A stretch of 64,000 nt of DNA from JBOGVA01 sp050692195 (GCA_050692195.1 JBOGVA010000093.1:7282-71281); one strand, 5' to 3'. Counted from the first letter of the stretch, positions 8,472 to 16,779 are shown. The notes: a model not told the origin generated them from the sequence alone. Program-made: numbers and translations.

Positions 8472-8891
8472 GTGCTGCAGCCGAAGAAAGTCAAGCACCG
8501 CAAGCAACACCGCGGCCGCATGCGCGGCCGAGCCAAGGGCGGCACCGAAGTGCACTTCGGGGACTACGGCCTGCTCGCGCTGGAGCCCGGATGGATCACG
8601 AACCGCCAGATCGAGGCCGCCCGCGTGGCCATGACCAGACACATCCGCCGGGGCGGAAAGGTCTGGATCAACATTTTTCCGGACAAACCGGTCACCAAGA
8701 AGCCCGCGGAGACGCGGATGGGCTCCGGGAAGGGAAACCCGGAGGGATGGGTAGCGGTGGTCAAGCCCGGGAGGGTCATGTTCGAGCTCTCAGGAGTTGC
8801 CGAGCCGATCGCGCGCGAGGCGATGAGTCGCGCCGCGCACAAGTTGCCGATCAGGTCGAAGTTCATCGTGCGGGCGGGGGTGAGCGCCTAG
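8472..8891 (+). CDS. rplP: 50S ribosomal protein L16
   Basis: L16 organises the 23S rRNA around the A-site tRNA elbow. The 139-residue product begins MLQPKKVKHRKQHRGRMRG and contains RQIEAARVAMTRH, KPAETRMGSGKG and the GRVMFEL segment. The GTG start abuts the rpsC TAG stop directly. Confidence 0.98.
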   Translation: MLQPKKVKHRKQHRGRMRGRAKGGTEVHFGDYGLLALEPGWITNRQIEAARVAMTRHIRRGGKVWINIFPDKPVTKKPAETRMGSGKGNPEGWVAVVKPGRVMFELSGVAEPIAREAMSRAAHKLPIRSKFIVRAGVSA

Positions 8892-9260
8892 ATGAAGCCG
8901 GCGGAGCTTAGAGACCTTCCGGACGAGGAGCTGCTGACCCGTCTGGAAGGCCAGAAGGAAGAGCTGTTCAACCTTCGTTTCCAGTCGGCCACCGGGCAGC
9001 TCGACAATCCGATGCGGGTCAAGCAGGTCCGACACGATATCGCCCGCATCCTGACGATCCTGCGCGGTCGGCGGTCCGAGGAAGAGCTGAGGGAAGCGGT
9101 CGCGGCGGCCGACCGAGCCTCGTTGGAGCAGCGTCGCGATGCCATCGCCAGCGGTGAGCTCAAGGGCCGATCCCTCGGCGAGATGGCCGAAGAGTCCTTG
9201 ATCGAGCAGGAGGCGGCGGAAGGGGCGACGGTGGTTCCAGACCAGGAGGAGAAACAGTGA
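8892..9260 (+). CDS. rpmC: 50S ribosomal protein L29 with long C-terminal extension
   Basis: L29 is a two-helix protein near the exit tunnel beside L23. The first ~65 residues match the family (ELRDLPDEELLTRLEGQKEELFNLRFQ, then RVKQVRHDIARILTILR). The remaining ~57 residues (EEELREAVAAADRAS onward) are acidic and Ala/Glu-rich, nearly doubling the usual 60-75 residue length. The ATG follows the rplP stop immediately, and the 3' end overlaps rpsQ by 4 nt. Confidence 0.95.
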   Translation: MKPAELRDLPDEELLTRLEGQKEELFNLRFQSATGQLDNPMRVKQVRHDIARILTILRGRRSEEELREAVAAADRASLEQRRDAIASGELKGRSLGEMAEESLIEQEAAEGATVVPDQEEKQ

Positions 9261-9514
9261 CGGACCGGAGCGCCCGAAAGGTGCGGACGGGAGTGGTCGT
9301 CTCCGACGCCATGGAGAAGACCGTTGTCGTGCGGATCTCGTCCCAGCTCCGCCATCCGCTCTACGGAAAGACGGTGCGACGCTCCACCAAGCTCAAGGCT
9401 CACGATGAGGGCCAGACCGCCAGCGTCGGTGACACGGTCCGGATCGTGGAGACCCGCCCGTTGTCCAGGACGAAGCGCTGGCGGGTCGTGGAGATCGTTG
9501 AGAAGGCCAGGTAG
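9257..9514 (+). CDS. rpsQ: 30S ribosomal protein S17
   Basis: S17 is a primary 16S rRNA-binding OB-fold protein. The 85-residue product carries KVRTGVVVSDAMEKTVVV, the YGKTVRRSTKLKAHDE loop, and the terminal RPLSRTKRWRVVEIVEKA. It starts with GTG in a GTGA overlap with the rpmC stop. Confidence 0.98.
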   Translation: MTDRSARKVRTGVVVSDAMEKTVVVRISSQLRHPLYGKTVRRSTKLKAHDEGQTASVGDTVRIVETRPLSRTKRWRVVEIVEKAR

Positions 9515-9540
9515 ACGGCTGAGAGGGGACCCACGAGCTC

Positions 9541-9909
9541 ATGATCCAGCAGGAGACCCGGTGTCGGGTCGCGGACAACACGGGGGCCAAAGAGGTCCTG
9601 TGCATCCGGGTGTTGGGCGGCTCCGCCCGGCGCTACGCAAGCCTGGGCGACATCATCGTGGGTTCGGTGAAGGACGCGCTGCCGGGAGGCGGAGTGAAGA
9701 AGGGGGAGGTTGTCCAGGCGGTCGTGGTCAGGACGGCCAAAGAGCGTCGCCGCCCAGATGGCTCCTACATCAAGTTCGACGACAACGCGGTCGTGCTGAT
9801 CAACGAGCAGCGCAACCCTCGCGGCACCCGCATCTTCGGGCCGGTGGCCAGGGAACTCCGGGAGAAGCGCTTCATGAAGATCATCTCCCTCGCGCCGGAG
9901 GTGCTGTAG
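9541..9909 (+). CDS. rplN: 50S ribosomal protein L14
   Basis: L14 binds 23S rRNA at the subunit interface and contacts L19 and RsfS-type silencing factors. The 122-residue product is standard in length, with MIQQETRCRVADNTGAKE, the SLGDIIVGSVKDA segment, and FDDNAVVLIN..NPRGTRIFGPVAREL. Its ATG lies 26 nt after the rpsQ stop. Confidence 0.99.
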   Translation: MIQQETRCRVADNTGAKEVLCIRVLGGSARRYASLGDIIVGSVKDALPGGGVKKGEVVQAVVVRTAKERRRPDGSYIKFDDNAVVLINEQRNPRGTRIFGPVARELREKRFMKIISLAPEVL

Positions 9910-9928
9910 CCATGGCGGAGGACATGCG

Positions 9929-10258
9929 ATGAAGGCCGACATCAGGAAGAACGACGAGGTGCATGTGATCTCGGGGAAGGACCGTGGCAAGCGAGGCCGC
10001 GTGGTGAACGTCTATCCCAAGACGAGCAAGATCATGGTGGAGGGCATCGCTCGGGCCTCGAGGCACATGCGGATGCGCCCATCGCGGTCGTCGACCCGCG
10101 GGGTGCGAGAAGGCGGCATCATCAGCCAGGAGCTTCCCATCGACCTGTCGAACGTTCAGCTCGTCTGCAAGTCCTGTGGGAAGCCCACCAGGATCGGGCA
10201 CCGGATCGAGAACGGCGTGAAAGCCCGCATCTGCCGCCGGTGCGAGTCGGAGACTTAA
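9929..10258 (+). CDS. rplX: 50S ribosomal protein L24
   Basis: L24 is an assembly initiator with a KOW domain near the exit tunnel. The 109-residue product shows the KOW motif VISGKDRGKRGRVVNVYP, followed by VEGIARASRHMR and the C-terminal Cys pairs VCKSCGKPTRIGH and ICRRCESE, which may bind zinc. ATG 9929 lies 19 nt after rplN. Confidence 0.97.
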   Translation: MKADIRKNDEVHVISGKDRGKRGRVVNVYPKTSKIMVEGIARASRHMRMRPSRSSTRGVREGGIISQELPIDLSNVQLVCKSCGKPTRIGHRIENGVKARICRRCESET

Positions 10259-10261
10259 GAC

Positions 10262-10873
10262 ATGGCGGAGACTGTATCGAAGCAGCCGGCGCCTCCTCCC
10301 AGGCTCAAGGAGCGATACCTGAGCGAGGTCCTGCCCGTCCTCCAGCAGGAGCTCGGGATCTCCAACCGCATGGCGGCCCCGCGGCTGGAGAAGATCGTCA
10401 TCAACATGGGGACGGGGGACGCCATCCGCGACGCGAAGCTGCTCGAGGCGGCCATGGCGGATCTGGCCACCATCACCGGGCAGAAGCCCGCCGTGACCCG
10501 GGCTCGAAAGTCGATCGCCCAGTTCAAGCTCCGGACCGGAATGTCCATCGGGGCGAAGGTGACGTTGCGGGGAGCCCGCATGTGGGAGTTCCTGGACAGG
10601 CTGCTCTCGACGGCGCTTCCCAGGATCCGGGACTTCCGAGGGCTCGACCCGGGGGCGTTCGATGGGGGCGGCAACTACACGATCGGGGTGACCGAACAGC
10701 TGATCTTCCCGGAGATCGACTACGACAAGGTAGCCAAGGTGCGGGGCATGGACATCACCATCGTGACGACTGCCCAGGATGACGAGGAGGGGAGGGCGCT
10801 GCTTCGTGCGCTCGGCTTCCCCTTCACCGGACAGCCGGCGGTCGCGACCGCGGCGGCAGCGGGAGGCGGATAG
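10262..10873 (+). CDS. rplE: 50S ribosomal protein L5
   Basis: L5 delivers 5S rRNA to the central protuberance. The 203-residue product contains MAAPRLEKIVINMGTGDA, GQKPAVTRARKSIAQFKLR and GGNYTIGVTEQLIFPEIDYDK in pieces typical of the family. N- and C-terminal tails (Pro- and Ala/Gly-rich) add about 20 residues. ATG 10262 follows the rplX stop by 3 nt. Confidence 0.98.
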   Translation: MAETVSKQPAPPPRLKERYLSEVLPVLQQELGISNRMAAPRLEKIVINMGTGDAIRDAKLLEAAMADLATITGQKPAVTRARKSIAQFKLRTGMSIGAKVTLRGARMWEFLDRLLSTALPRIRDFRGLDPGAFDGGGNYTIGVTEQLIFPEIDYDKVAKVRGMDITIVTTAQDDEEGRALLRALGFPFTGQPAVATAAAAGGG

Positions 10874-10899
10874 AGGTTGATGGACGTCGAGAGGAAGCT

Positions 10900-11088
10900 A
10901 TGGCGAAGAAATCGCTGATCGAGAAGCAGCAACGTGCCGGTGCGAAGTTCAGGGTCCGCGCGTATACCCGGTGCGCCAGGTGCGGTCGTGCCCGGGCCGT
11001 CTTCCGGCGGTTCATGCTGTGCCGCATCTGTTTCCGGGAACTGGCCCACCAGGGCGAGATCCCCGGTGTGACCAAGGCCTCGTGGTGA
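10900..11088 (+). CDS. rpsN: 30S ribosomal protein S14, zinc-binding type
   Basis: This 62-residue S14 is the short zinc form. Cys25, Cys28, Cys41 and Cys44 make the CxxC..CxxC ribbon (CARC and CRIC), and it ends with GEIPGVTKASW. The zinc form is normally the main S14; actinobacteria often keep a second, Cys-less copy for zinc starvation, which is not in this window. GAGAGGAAG precedes ATG 10900. Confidence 0.98.
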   Translation: MAKKSLIEKQQRAGAKFRVRAYTRCARCGRARAVFRRFMLCRICFRELAHQGEIPGVTKASW

Positions 11089-11104
11089 GGAGGAGAGTGG
11101 CGCC

Positions 11105-11503
11105 GTGGTCATGACCGACCCCATCGCGGACATGCTGACGCGGATCCGGAATGCCAACATGGCCTACAAGGACGAGATCGTCCTCCCCTCCTCTTCGGTC
11201 AAGGAACGCATCGCCGAGATCCTGGCACGCGAGGGCTACCTCGCCGAGACCTCCGTGGGCGGGGAAGGGAAGGATCGAGCGATCACCATCCGGCTGAAGT
11301 ACGGCCCCAACAGGGAACGAACCATCTCCGGATTGGAGCGGGTGTCGAAGCCGGGCCGTCGGGTCTATGCGGACAAGGAATCCGTCCCCAGAGTGCTGGG
11401 AGGGCTCGGTATCGCTATCCTGTCCACTTCCCGGGGTCTCCTCACGGACCGCCAGGCGAAGAAGCAAGGTGTCGGCGGCGAGGTTCTGGCTTACATCTGG
11501 TAG
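11105..11503 (+). CDS. rpsH: 30S ribosomal protein S8
   Basis: S8 is a primary 16S rRNA binder and, in enterobacteria, the spc-operon repressor. The 132-residue product has DPIADMLTRIRNAN, ISGLERVSKPGRRVY and the C-terminal GLLTDRQAKKQGVGGEVLAYIW. I place the start at GTG 11105 because GGAGGAG lies 9 nt upstream; ATG 11111 would remove two residues but sits 15 nt from that site. Confidence 0.97.
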   Translation: MVMTDPIADMLTRIRNANMAYKDEIVLPSSSVKERIAEILAREGYLAETSVGGEGKDRAITIRLKYGPNRERTISGLERVSKPGRRVYADKESVPRVLGGLGIAILSTSRGLLTDRQAKKQGVGGEVLAYIW

Positions 11504-11519
11504 GGGGAAGTAGGAAACC

Positions 11520-12065
11520 ATGTCTCGGATCGGCAAGCAGCCCGTCGTCCTCCCGGAAGGGGTGGAGGTTGCGCTCGAGGGGTCCCGGGTCACCGTCAAG
11601 GGGCCCAGGGGCTCCCTCGAGCAGACCTTCCATCCGGATATGCGCATCCAGTTGGAGGAGGCGACGCTGCGGGTGGAACGCCCCAGCGACGAGCGGTCCC
11701 ATCGTTCCCTTCACGGACTGACCCGCTCGCTCATCGCCAACATGGTGGAGGGGGTCACGGCCGGCTTCGAGAAGCGGCTGGAGATCGTGGGCGTTGGCTA
11801 TCGAGCGGCCCTGAAGGATTCCGACCTCGAGCTGGCCCTGGGCTTCTCTCACCCCGTGAGGTTTCCAGCGCCCTCCGGGATCGAGTTCGAGGTCCCAGCC
11901 CCCAACCGGATCGTCGTTCGGGGGATCGACAAGCAGCAGGTGGGAGAGGTGGCCGCGGAGATCCGCAAGATCCGCAAGCCTGAGCCGTACAAGGGAAAGG
12001 GCATCCGGTACGAAGGAGAGTACGTGCGGAAGAAGGCTGGCAAGGCCGCGAAGGGAGCGGCGTGA
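11520..12065 (+). CDS. rplF: 50S ribosomal protein L6
   Basis: L6 lies at the base of the L7/L12 stalk near the sarcin-ricin loop. The 181-residue product starts MSRIGKQPVVLPEGV and has GVTAGFEKRLEIVGVGYRA, GFSHPV and the C-terminal IRKIRKPEPYKGKGIRYEGE. Its TGA stop overlaps the rplR start. Confidence 0.99.
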   Translation: MSRIGKQPVVLPEGVEVALEGSRVTVKGPRGSLEQTFHPDMRIQLEEATLRVERPSDERSHRSLHGLTRSLIANMVEGVTAGFEKRLEIVGVGYRAALKDSDLELALGFSHPVRFPAPSGIEFEVPAPNRIVVRGIDKQQVGEVAAEIRKIRKPEPYKGKGIRYEGEYVRKKAGKAAKGAA

Positions 12066-12412
12066 TGCGGGCCGGAGCCAAGCGCCTTGCGAGGATCCGC
12101 CGGCACCTCCGGGTCCGAAAGACCGTTACGGGGACGGCCGCCCGCCCGCGGCTGGCCGTGTACCGTTCGAACCGGCATATCTACGCCCAGCTGGTGGACG
12201 ACGGATCCGCCCGAACCCTGGCCGCGGCCTCCGACCTGGCAGTCAGCGAGGGCGACAAGGCGGCCAAGGCCAAGCATGTGGGAACGGCGATCGCCCAGCA
12301 GGCCCGGGAGATCGGCGTGGATCGCGTGGTATTGGACCGCGGAGGACGCCTCTATCACGGGCGGGTGAAGGCGCTCGCCGACGCTGCACGAGAGGGAGGT
12401 CTGAGGATTTGA
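12062..12412 (+). CDS. rplR: 50S ribosomal protein L18
   Basis: L18 binds 5S rRNA alongside L5. The product is 116 residues if GTG 12062 is used and 115 from the adjacent ATG 12065; both overlap the rplF stop. It shows RIRRHLRVRKTVTGTAARPRLAVYRS split by the family's usual pattern, HIYAQLVDD, and DRGGRLYHGRVKALADAAREGGL. Its TGA overlaps the rpsE TTG start. Confidence 0.97.
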   Translation: MMRAGAKRLARIRRHLRVRKTVTGTAARPRLAVYRSNRHIYAQLVDDGSARTLAAASDLAVSEGDKAAKAKHVGTAIAQQAREIGVDRVVLDRGGRLYHGRVKALADAAREGGLRI

Positions 12413-13005
12413 GACGCTACGACCAGGCCGCCGAGCGAAGCCCGTACGAGGAGCGGGTGGTCTCGATCAATCGCGTTGCCAAAGTGGTGAAGGGCGGGCG
12501 CCGGTTCAGCTTCGCCGCCCTGGTCGTGGTCGGCGACAAGGCTGGCCGGGTCGGCGTCGGATACGGCAAGGCAAAGGAGGTCCCCGCAGCCATCCAGAAA
12601 GGTGTGGAGGAAGCAAGGAAGGCCATGATCGAGGTTCCCATGATGCATACGACTATCACCCACCAGGTGGTCGGTCAGGACGGCGCCGGGATCGTCCTCA
12701 TGAAGCCGGCCGCCCCGGGGACCGGCGTCATCGCGGGCGGGCCGGTCCGTGCTGTGGTGGAGGCGGCCGGCATCAAGGACATCCTGTCGAAGTCCCTCGG
12801 CTCCGGGAACCCGATCAACATCGTGCACGCCGCCATGGCGGGGTTGCGCTCGCTCAAGCGGCCGGAGGATATCGCTCGGCTCCGAGAGCGGGATGCCAGT
12901 GAGATCGCCCCGCGCCCGATGCTCGAGGCCATCGCCAGGGCCGATCAAGCGACGGCCGCTGCGCGCGCCGAGTCCGAGGTGGAGTGGAGAGATGGCCAGA
13001 CTTAG
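12409..13005 (+). CDS. rpsE: 30S ribosomal protein S5
   Basis: S5 is part of the mRNA entry helicase and accuracy centre. The 198-residue product has YEERVVSINRVAKVVKGGRRFSF, GYGKAKEVPAAIQKG and GSGNPINIVHAAM. The start is TTG 12409 in a TTGA overlap with the rplR stop, with GAGGTCTGAGG just upstream. The last ~30 residues are an extension relative to E. coli S5. Confidence 0.97.
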   Translation: MRRYDQAAERSPYEERVVSINRVAKVVKGGRRFSFAALVVVGDKAGRVGVGYGKAKEVPAAIQKGVEEARKAMIEVPMMHTTITHQVVGQDGAGIVLMKPAAPGTGVIAGGPVRAVVEAAGIKDILSKSLGSGNPINIVHAAMAGLRSLKRPEDIARLRERDASEIAPRPMLEAIARADQATAAARAESEVEWRDGQT

Positions 13006-13177
13006 AGTGACCCAGGTCAGGAGCGTCGTGGACCGCCCGCGGGACCAGAAGGCTACGGTCCGCAGGCTCGGCCTGCACCGCATCCGAGACTCGGTCCTCA
13101 AGGAGGATCGCCCCGAGATCCGGGGAATGATCGCCAAGGTGTCGCATCTCGTCCACGTCGAAGAGGTCGAGGAGTGA
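12992..13177 (+). CDS. rpmD: 50S ribosomal protein L30
   Basis: L30 is a small 50S protein absent from some lineages. The 61-residue product begins MARLRVTQVRSVVDRP and contains KATVRRLGLHRIRDSV, the usual L30 pattern with an IRGMIAKVSHLV end. ATG 12992 lies 14 nt inside the rpsE 3' end; the frame is open much further upstream, but only this start gives a family-length protein. GGAGTGGAGAG precedes the ATG. Confidence 0.95.
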   Translation: MARLRVTQVRSVVDRPRDQKATVRRLGLHRIRDSVLKEDRPEIRGMIAKVSHLVHVEEVEE

Positions 13178-13184
13178 GGCTCGG

Positions 13185-13634
13185 ATGAAGCTCCATCACC
13201 TCAGGCCCAACGAAGGCGCCGTCCGGGAACGCAAGCGAATGGGCCGTGGACGGGCCGCCGGGCAGGGCAAGACGGCCGGTCGTGGCACCAAGGGGTACAA
13301 CGCCCGGCACAACCCGAGGCTCGGCTTCGAGGGGGGGCAGGTGCCCCTCCAGCGCCGCACCCCCAAGCTGAAGGGATTCGCCAATCCAAACCGCTTGGAG
13401 TGGTCTGTCGTCAACGTGGAGAGGCTCGGAGATGCGTTCGAGGCCGGCAGCGAGGTCACACCGGAGCGGCTTCGGGCCCTGGGGATGGCCCGGAAGTCCA
13501 GGCCGGTGAAGGTCCTGGGACGGGGAGAGCTGACCACTGCATTGACGGTGCGGGCACACGCGGTTTCGGGGACCGCTCGGGCCAAGATCGAGCGGGCCGG
13601 TGGGACCGTTGAGATCATCGAGCCTGTACACTGA
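13185..13634 (+). CDS. rplO: 50S ribosomal protein L15
   Basis: L15 binds 23S rRNA domains II and V during late assembly. The 149-residue product shows MKLHHLRPNEGA, the Gly/Arg-rich GRGRAAGQGKTAGRGTKG segment, GFEGGQVPLQRR, and the C-terminal SGTARAKIERAGGTVEII. It is the last ribosomal gene before secY, which starts 31 nt downstream. Confidence 0.98.
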   Translation: MKLHHLRPNEGAVRERKRMGRGRAAGQGKTAGRGTKGYNARHNPRLGFEGGQVPLQRRTPKLKGFANPNRLEWSVVNVERLGDAFEAGSEVTPERLRALGMARKSRPVKVLGRGELTTALTVRAHAVSGTARAKIERAGGTVEIIEPVH

Positions 13635-13665
13635 CTTCTCGGCGGTCCCTGGAGGCGTGTCTTAG

Positions 13666-14961
13666 ATGCTGAAGGCGTTCGTCAACGCGTTCAAGATCCC
13701 CGACCTGCGCAAGAAGATCCTCTTCACGCTGGGCATCATCGCCGTGTTCCGGCTGGGCTCGCACGTCCCCGTACCCAACGTCGACCTGGACAGGCTTCAG
13801 GAGCTCCAGAACGCGACAACCGGGGAAGGGCTGTCCGCCCTGCAGTTCATCGACCTCTTCTCCGGCGGGGCTCTGACCAGGTTCGCGGTCTTCTCGCTCG
13901 GGATCATGCCCTACATCACGAGCTCGATCATCATGCAGCTCCTCACGGTGGTGATCCCGAAGCTCGAGCAGTGGCAGAAGCAGGGCGAGATCGGCATCAA
14001 GAAGATCACCCAGTGGACCCGCTACATGACGGTTACCCTGGCCCTGCTCCAGTCCACGGGCCTGGTCTTCCTGTTCAACAGCAGCCAGTTCTCGACGACC
14101 GGAGGGGAGTCCGGGATCGTCCGGGACTTCACCCCTCCCCGGGTCGCGCTTATGGTCCTGACCCTGACCGGCGGGACGGCCATGATCATGTGGCTGGGTG
14201 AGCTGATCACCCAGCGGGGGATCGGCAACGGGATGTCCCTGTTGATCTTCACCAGCGTGATCTCGACCCTTCCGGCGGAGGGCCTGGCCATTCTCCGGCA
14301 GGCCGGACCTGCCAAGTTCTACTTCCTGCTCGGGCTCGGAGTGGCGATCATCCTGGCCGTGGTGTGGATGGAGCAGGGCCAGCGTCGGATCCCGGTGCAG
14401 TACGCCAAGCGAGTCGTGGGGCGACGGATGATGGGGGGCCAGAGCACCTACATCCCGCTCAAGGTCAACCAGTCCGGTGTGATCCCGATCATCTTCGCTT
14501 CATCGGTCCTGTACTTCCCGACGCTGCTTCAGAACGTGATCCACGTCGAATGGTTCCAGGACTTCGTGAACAATCACTTGCTCAGGCAGTCCAGCCTGTT
14601 GTACATGATCATCTACGGCGGCCTCGTCGTGTTCTTCGCGTACTTCTATACCGCGATCACCTTCAATCCGATCGACACGGCCGACAACATCCGAAAGTAC
14701 GGAGGGTTCATCCCGGGCATCCGGCCCGGCAGGCCCACCGCCGAGCATCTTTCGGGCATCCTCAACCGCATCACGCTGCCGGGCTCGCTCTTCCTCGCCG
14801 CCATCGCTCTGATCCCCTCGATCTTTCTGGCCATCTGGGCCATCACGGCATTCCCCTTCGGGGGGACCACCATCCTGATCACGGTTGGGGTCGCGCTCGA
14901 GACCATGAAGCAGCTCGAATCCCAGCTGATGATGCGTCACTACGAGGGATTCCTCCACTAA
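13666..14961 (+). CDS. secY: Preprotein translocase subunit SecY
   Basis: SecY is the 10-TM channel of the general secretion translocon. The 431-residue protein has an N-terminal FKIPDLRKKILFTL, the plug-region FSGGALTRFAVFSLGIMPYI, the cytoplasmic ERGIGNGMS-like QRGIGNGMSLLIF loop, and the C5 loop RRIPVQYAKR. It ends with the conserved QLMMRHYEGF. GGAGG lies about 9 nt before ATG 13666. adk follows after 12 nt, the usual actinobacterial secY-adk-map order. Confidence 0.99.
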   Translation: MLKAFVNAFKIPDLRKKILFTLGIIAVFRLGSHVPVPNVDLDRLQELQNATTGEGLSALQFIDLFSGGALTRFAVFSLGIMPYITSSIIMQLLTVVIPKLEQWQKQGEIGIKKITQWTRYMTVTLALLQSTGLVFLFNSSQFSTTGGESGIVRDFTPPRVALMVLTLTGGTAMIMWLGELITQRGIGNGMSLLIFTSVISTLPAEGLAILRQAGPAKFYFLLGLGVAIILAVVWMEQGQRRIPVQYAKRVVGRRMMGGQSTYIPLKVNQSGVIPIIFASSVLYFPTLLQNVIHVEWFQDFVNNHLLRQSSLLYMIIYGGLVVFFAYFYTAITFNPIDTADNIRKYGGFIPGIRPGRPTAEHLSGILNRITLPGSLFLAAIALIPSIFLAIWAITAFPFGGTTILITVGVALETMKQLESQLMMRHYEGFLH

Positions 14962-14973
14962 GGGAGGGGCCCG

Positions 14974-15630
14974 ATGCGCATCGTGCTGCTGGGCCCCCCC
15001 GGGGCCGGGAAGGGAACGCAAGCCAAGCGGATGGCCGAGCGCTACGGCCTGGTTCACGTCGCCACCGGGGACATCTTCCGGCGCAACGTGCAGGAAGGGA
15101 CCGAGCTGGGCAGGCTGGCGAGGCCCTATATGGGCGCCGGCGAGCTGGTCCCGGACGACATCACCGTTCGGATGATGGTCCGCGCGTTGGAGGAGGTCCC
15201 TCGGGGCTACATCCTGGACGGCTTCCCCCGGACCGTGGCTCAGGCCGAGGCCCTCGAGGCAGCCCTGGCCGCCTTGGGGCGACCTCTCTCCGTGGCGCTG
15301 GCGTTCTTGATCGACGACGAGACCGCCGTAAGGCGCATCGCCGGACGACGGACGTGTGCCAGGTGCCAGCGCCCCTGTCACGTCGATTTCGATCCACCGC
15401 GGGTCCCGGGGGTCTGCGACGTGTGCGGCGGAGGTCTGATCCAGCGGCCGGACGATGACGAGGAGACGGTTCGGCGCCGAATTCAGGTGTACCACGAGAG
15501 CACCGAGCCGCTCCTTAAGTTCTATTCCGAACGGGGCCTCCTGCGAGAGGTCGAGGCGACGGGTACCGTGGACGAAGTGGCCGACCGAGCCACCGCCGCG
15601 CTGAGCGACCTGGCACCATCCGTCGGGTAG
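14974..15630 (+). CDS. adk: Adenylate kinase (zinc LID form)
   Basis: It interconverts AMP and ATP with 2 ADP in the cytosol. The 218-residue enzyme has the P-loop GPPGAGKGT (7-15), the AMP-site DGFPRT motif, and a long LID domain. Cys128, Cys131, Cys148 and Cys151 form a structural zinc site (CARC and CDVC), common in Gram-positive enzymes. ATG 14974 has GGGAGGGG upstream. Confidence 0.98.
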   Translation: MRIVLLGPPGAGKGTQAKRMAERYGLVHVATGDIFRRNVQEGTELGRLARPYMGAGELVPDDITVRMMVRALEEVPRGYILDGFPRTVAQAEALEAALAALGRPLSVALAFLIDDETAVRRIAGRRTCARCQRPCHVDFDPPRVPGVCDVCGGGLIQRPDDDEETVRRRIQVYHESTEPLLKFYSERGLLREVEATGTVDEVADRATAALSDLAPSVG

Positions 15631-15647
15631 CGGGACCCAAGCGTTCG

Positions 15648-16406
15648 ATGATCATCTTCAAGTCGCCCGATGAGATCGAGAAGATGCGGCGGGCCGGTCG
15701 CATCGTCGCCCTGACCATCGACCGGTTGATCGAGGCGGTCCGGCCCGGCATCACCACGTCGGACCTGGATCGGTCGGCGGAGAGGATCATTCAGGGAGAG
15801 GGAGCGCTGCCTTCCTTCAAGGGGTATCGAGGATTCCCCGCCACCATCTGCACCTCGTTGAACGAACAGGTCGTCCACGGGATCCCCGGTTGGAGGATTC
15901 TGGAGGCCGGAGACATCCTTTCGCTGGACGTCGGGGCGATCTGGGAGGGCTACCACGCCGACAGTGCCGTGACGGTCTTCGTCGATGGATCGCCCTCCGA
16001 CGTGGCCACCCGGCTCGTCGACGTGACCGCGAGGTCTCTGGAGGCGGGGATCTCCCGGCTCAACGCCGGCGGACGGCTGGGAGACGTGGGGCATGCGGTT
16101 CAGCAGGTCGTGGAGGACGCCGGGTTCAGCGTCGTCCGGGAGTATGCAGGCCACGGGGTTGGGCGAGCGCTGCACGAGGACCCTCAGGTGCCCAACTACG
16201 GAGAGCCCGGCCGGGGTCCCCAGGTCAAGCCCGGGTTGGTCGTGGCCATCGAGCCCATGGTCAACGTGGGCGACTGGCCCACCCGCGTGCTCGCCGACCG
16301 GTGGACGGTCGTCACGGCCGACGGCAGCCACTCGGCCCACTTCGAGCACACCGTCGCCGTTACCGACGAAGGCCCGGAGGTCCTCACTCGCCGGGGCTCT
16401 GCGTAG
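15648..16406 (+). CDS. map: Methionine aminopeptidase, type I
   Basis: It removes the initiator Met from nascent proteins using two metal ions. The 252-residue enzyme has SPDEIEKMRRAGRIV, the ligand Asp pair in SLDVGAIWEGYHADSAVT, the His in GHGVGRALHEDPQVPNYG, and the Glu ligands in AIEPM and the C-terminal HFEHTVAVT. The start at ATG 15648 lacks a clear Shine-Dalgarno site and is 17 nt after adk. Confidence 0.97.
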   Translation: MIIFKSPDEIEKMRRAGRIVALTIDRLIEAVRPGITTSDLDRSAERIIQGEGALPSFKGYRGFPATICTSLNEQVVHGIPGWRILEAGDILSLDVGAIWEGYHADSAVTVFVDGSPSDVATRLVDVTARSLEAGISRLNAGGRLGDVGHAVQQVVEDAGFSVVREYAGHGVGRALHEDPQVPNYGEPGRGPQVKPGLVVAIEPMVNVGDWPTRVLADRWTVVTADGSHSAHFEHTVAVTDEGPEVLTRRGSA

Positions 16407-16436
16407 CCCGGCCTCGAGCCCGACCAGGGCCAGAAG

Positions 16437-16465
16437 TAGACGCCTCGCAGCTGGGACTCTATACT
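16437..16465 (+). promoter_or_regulatory. Candidate promoter for infA-rpmJ-rpsM operon
   Basis: TAGACG (16437-16442) and TATACT (16460-16465) are separated by 17 nt, a fair match to a primary-sigma promoter. They lie in the 131-nt gap between map and infA, the largest gap after secY. Transcription would begin near 16472, giving a leader of roughly 65 nt before the infA TTG. Confidence 0.5.
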
Positions 16466-16537
16466 TTGAGTGTCGCTCCGGGGCAGGGAGCCCGGGGCGT
16501 GTTTTGGCGTGCTCGGATCGAGAGGTCAACCCGGAGA

Positions 16538-16756
16538 TTGGCGAAGAAGGATGCGATCGAGGTCGAGGGGACGGTCGTGGAGCCCCTGCCAAACGCCATG
16601 TTCCGGGTCGAGCTCGATAACGGACACAAGGTGCTGACCCACATCTCGGGGAAGATGCGGATGAACTACATCCGGATCCTCCCGGGAGACCGGGTCCTGG
16701 TGGAGCTCTCCCCGTACGATCTGACCCGGGGGAGGATCATCTACCGGTACCGGTAG
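16538..16756 (+). CDS. infA: Translation initiation factor IF-1
   Basis: IF-1 occupies the 30S A site during initiation. The 72-residue OB-fold protein reads AKKDAIEVEGTVVEPLPNA, FRVELDNGHKVLTHISGKMR and ends RIIYRYR, matching the family from end to end. No ATG or GTG exists at the homologous position, so TTG 16538 must be the start; AGAGG lies 12 nt upstream. The same frame is open far upstream through map in another frame, so gene callers may extend it wrongly. Confidence 0.95.
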   Translation: MAKKDAIEVEGTVVEPLPNAMFRVELDNGHKVLTHISGKMRMNYIRILPGDRVLVELSPYDLTRGRIIYRYR

Positions 16757-16779
16757 GGTGTCCCGAGGAGGCGACAGTC

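Noticed and set aside
16466..16510. Terminator before infA
   Set aside because: CCGGG..CCCGG followed by GTGTTTT gives only a short stem separated from the T-run, and it lies just downstream of a plausible infA promoter.
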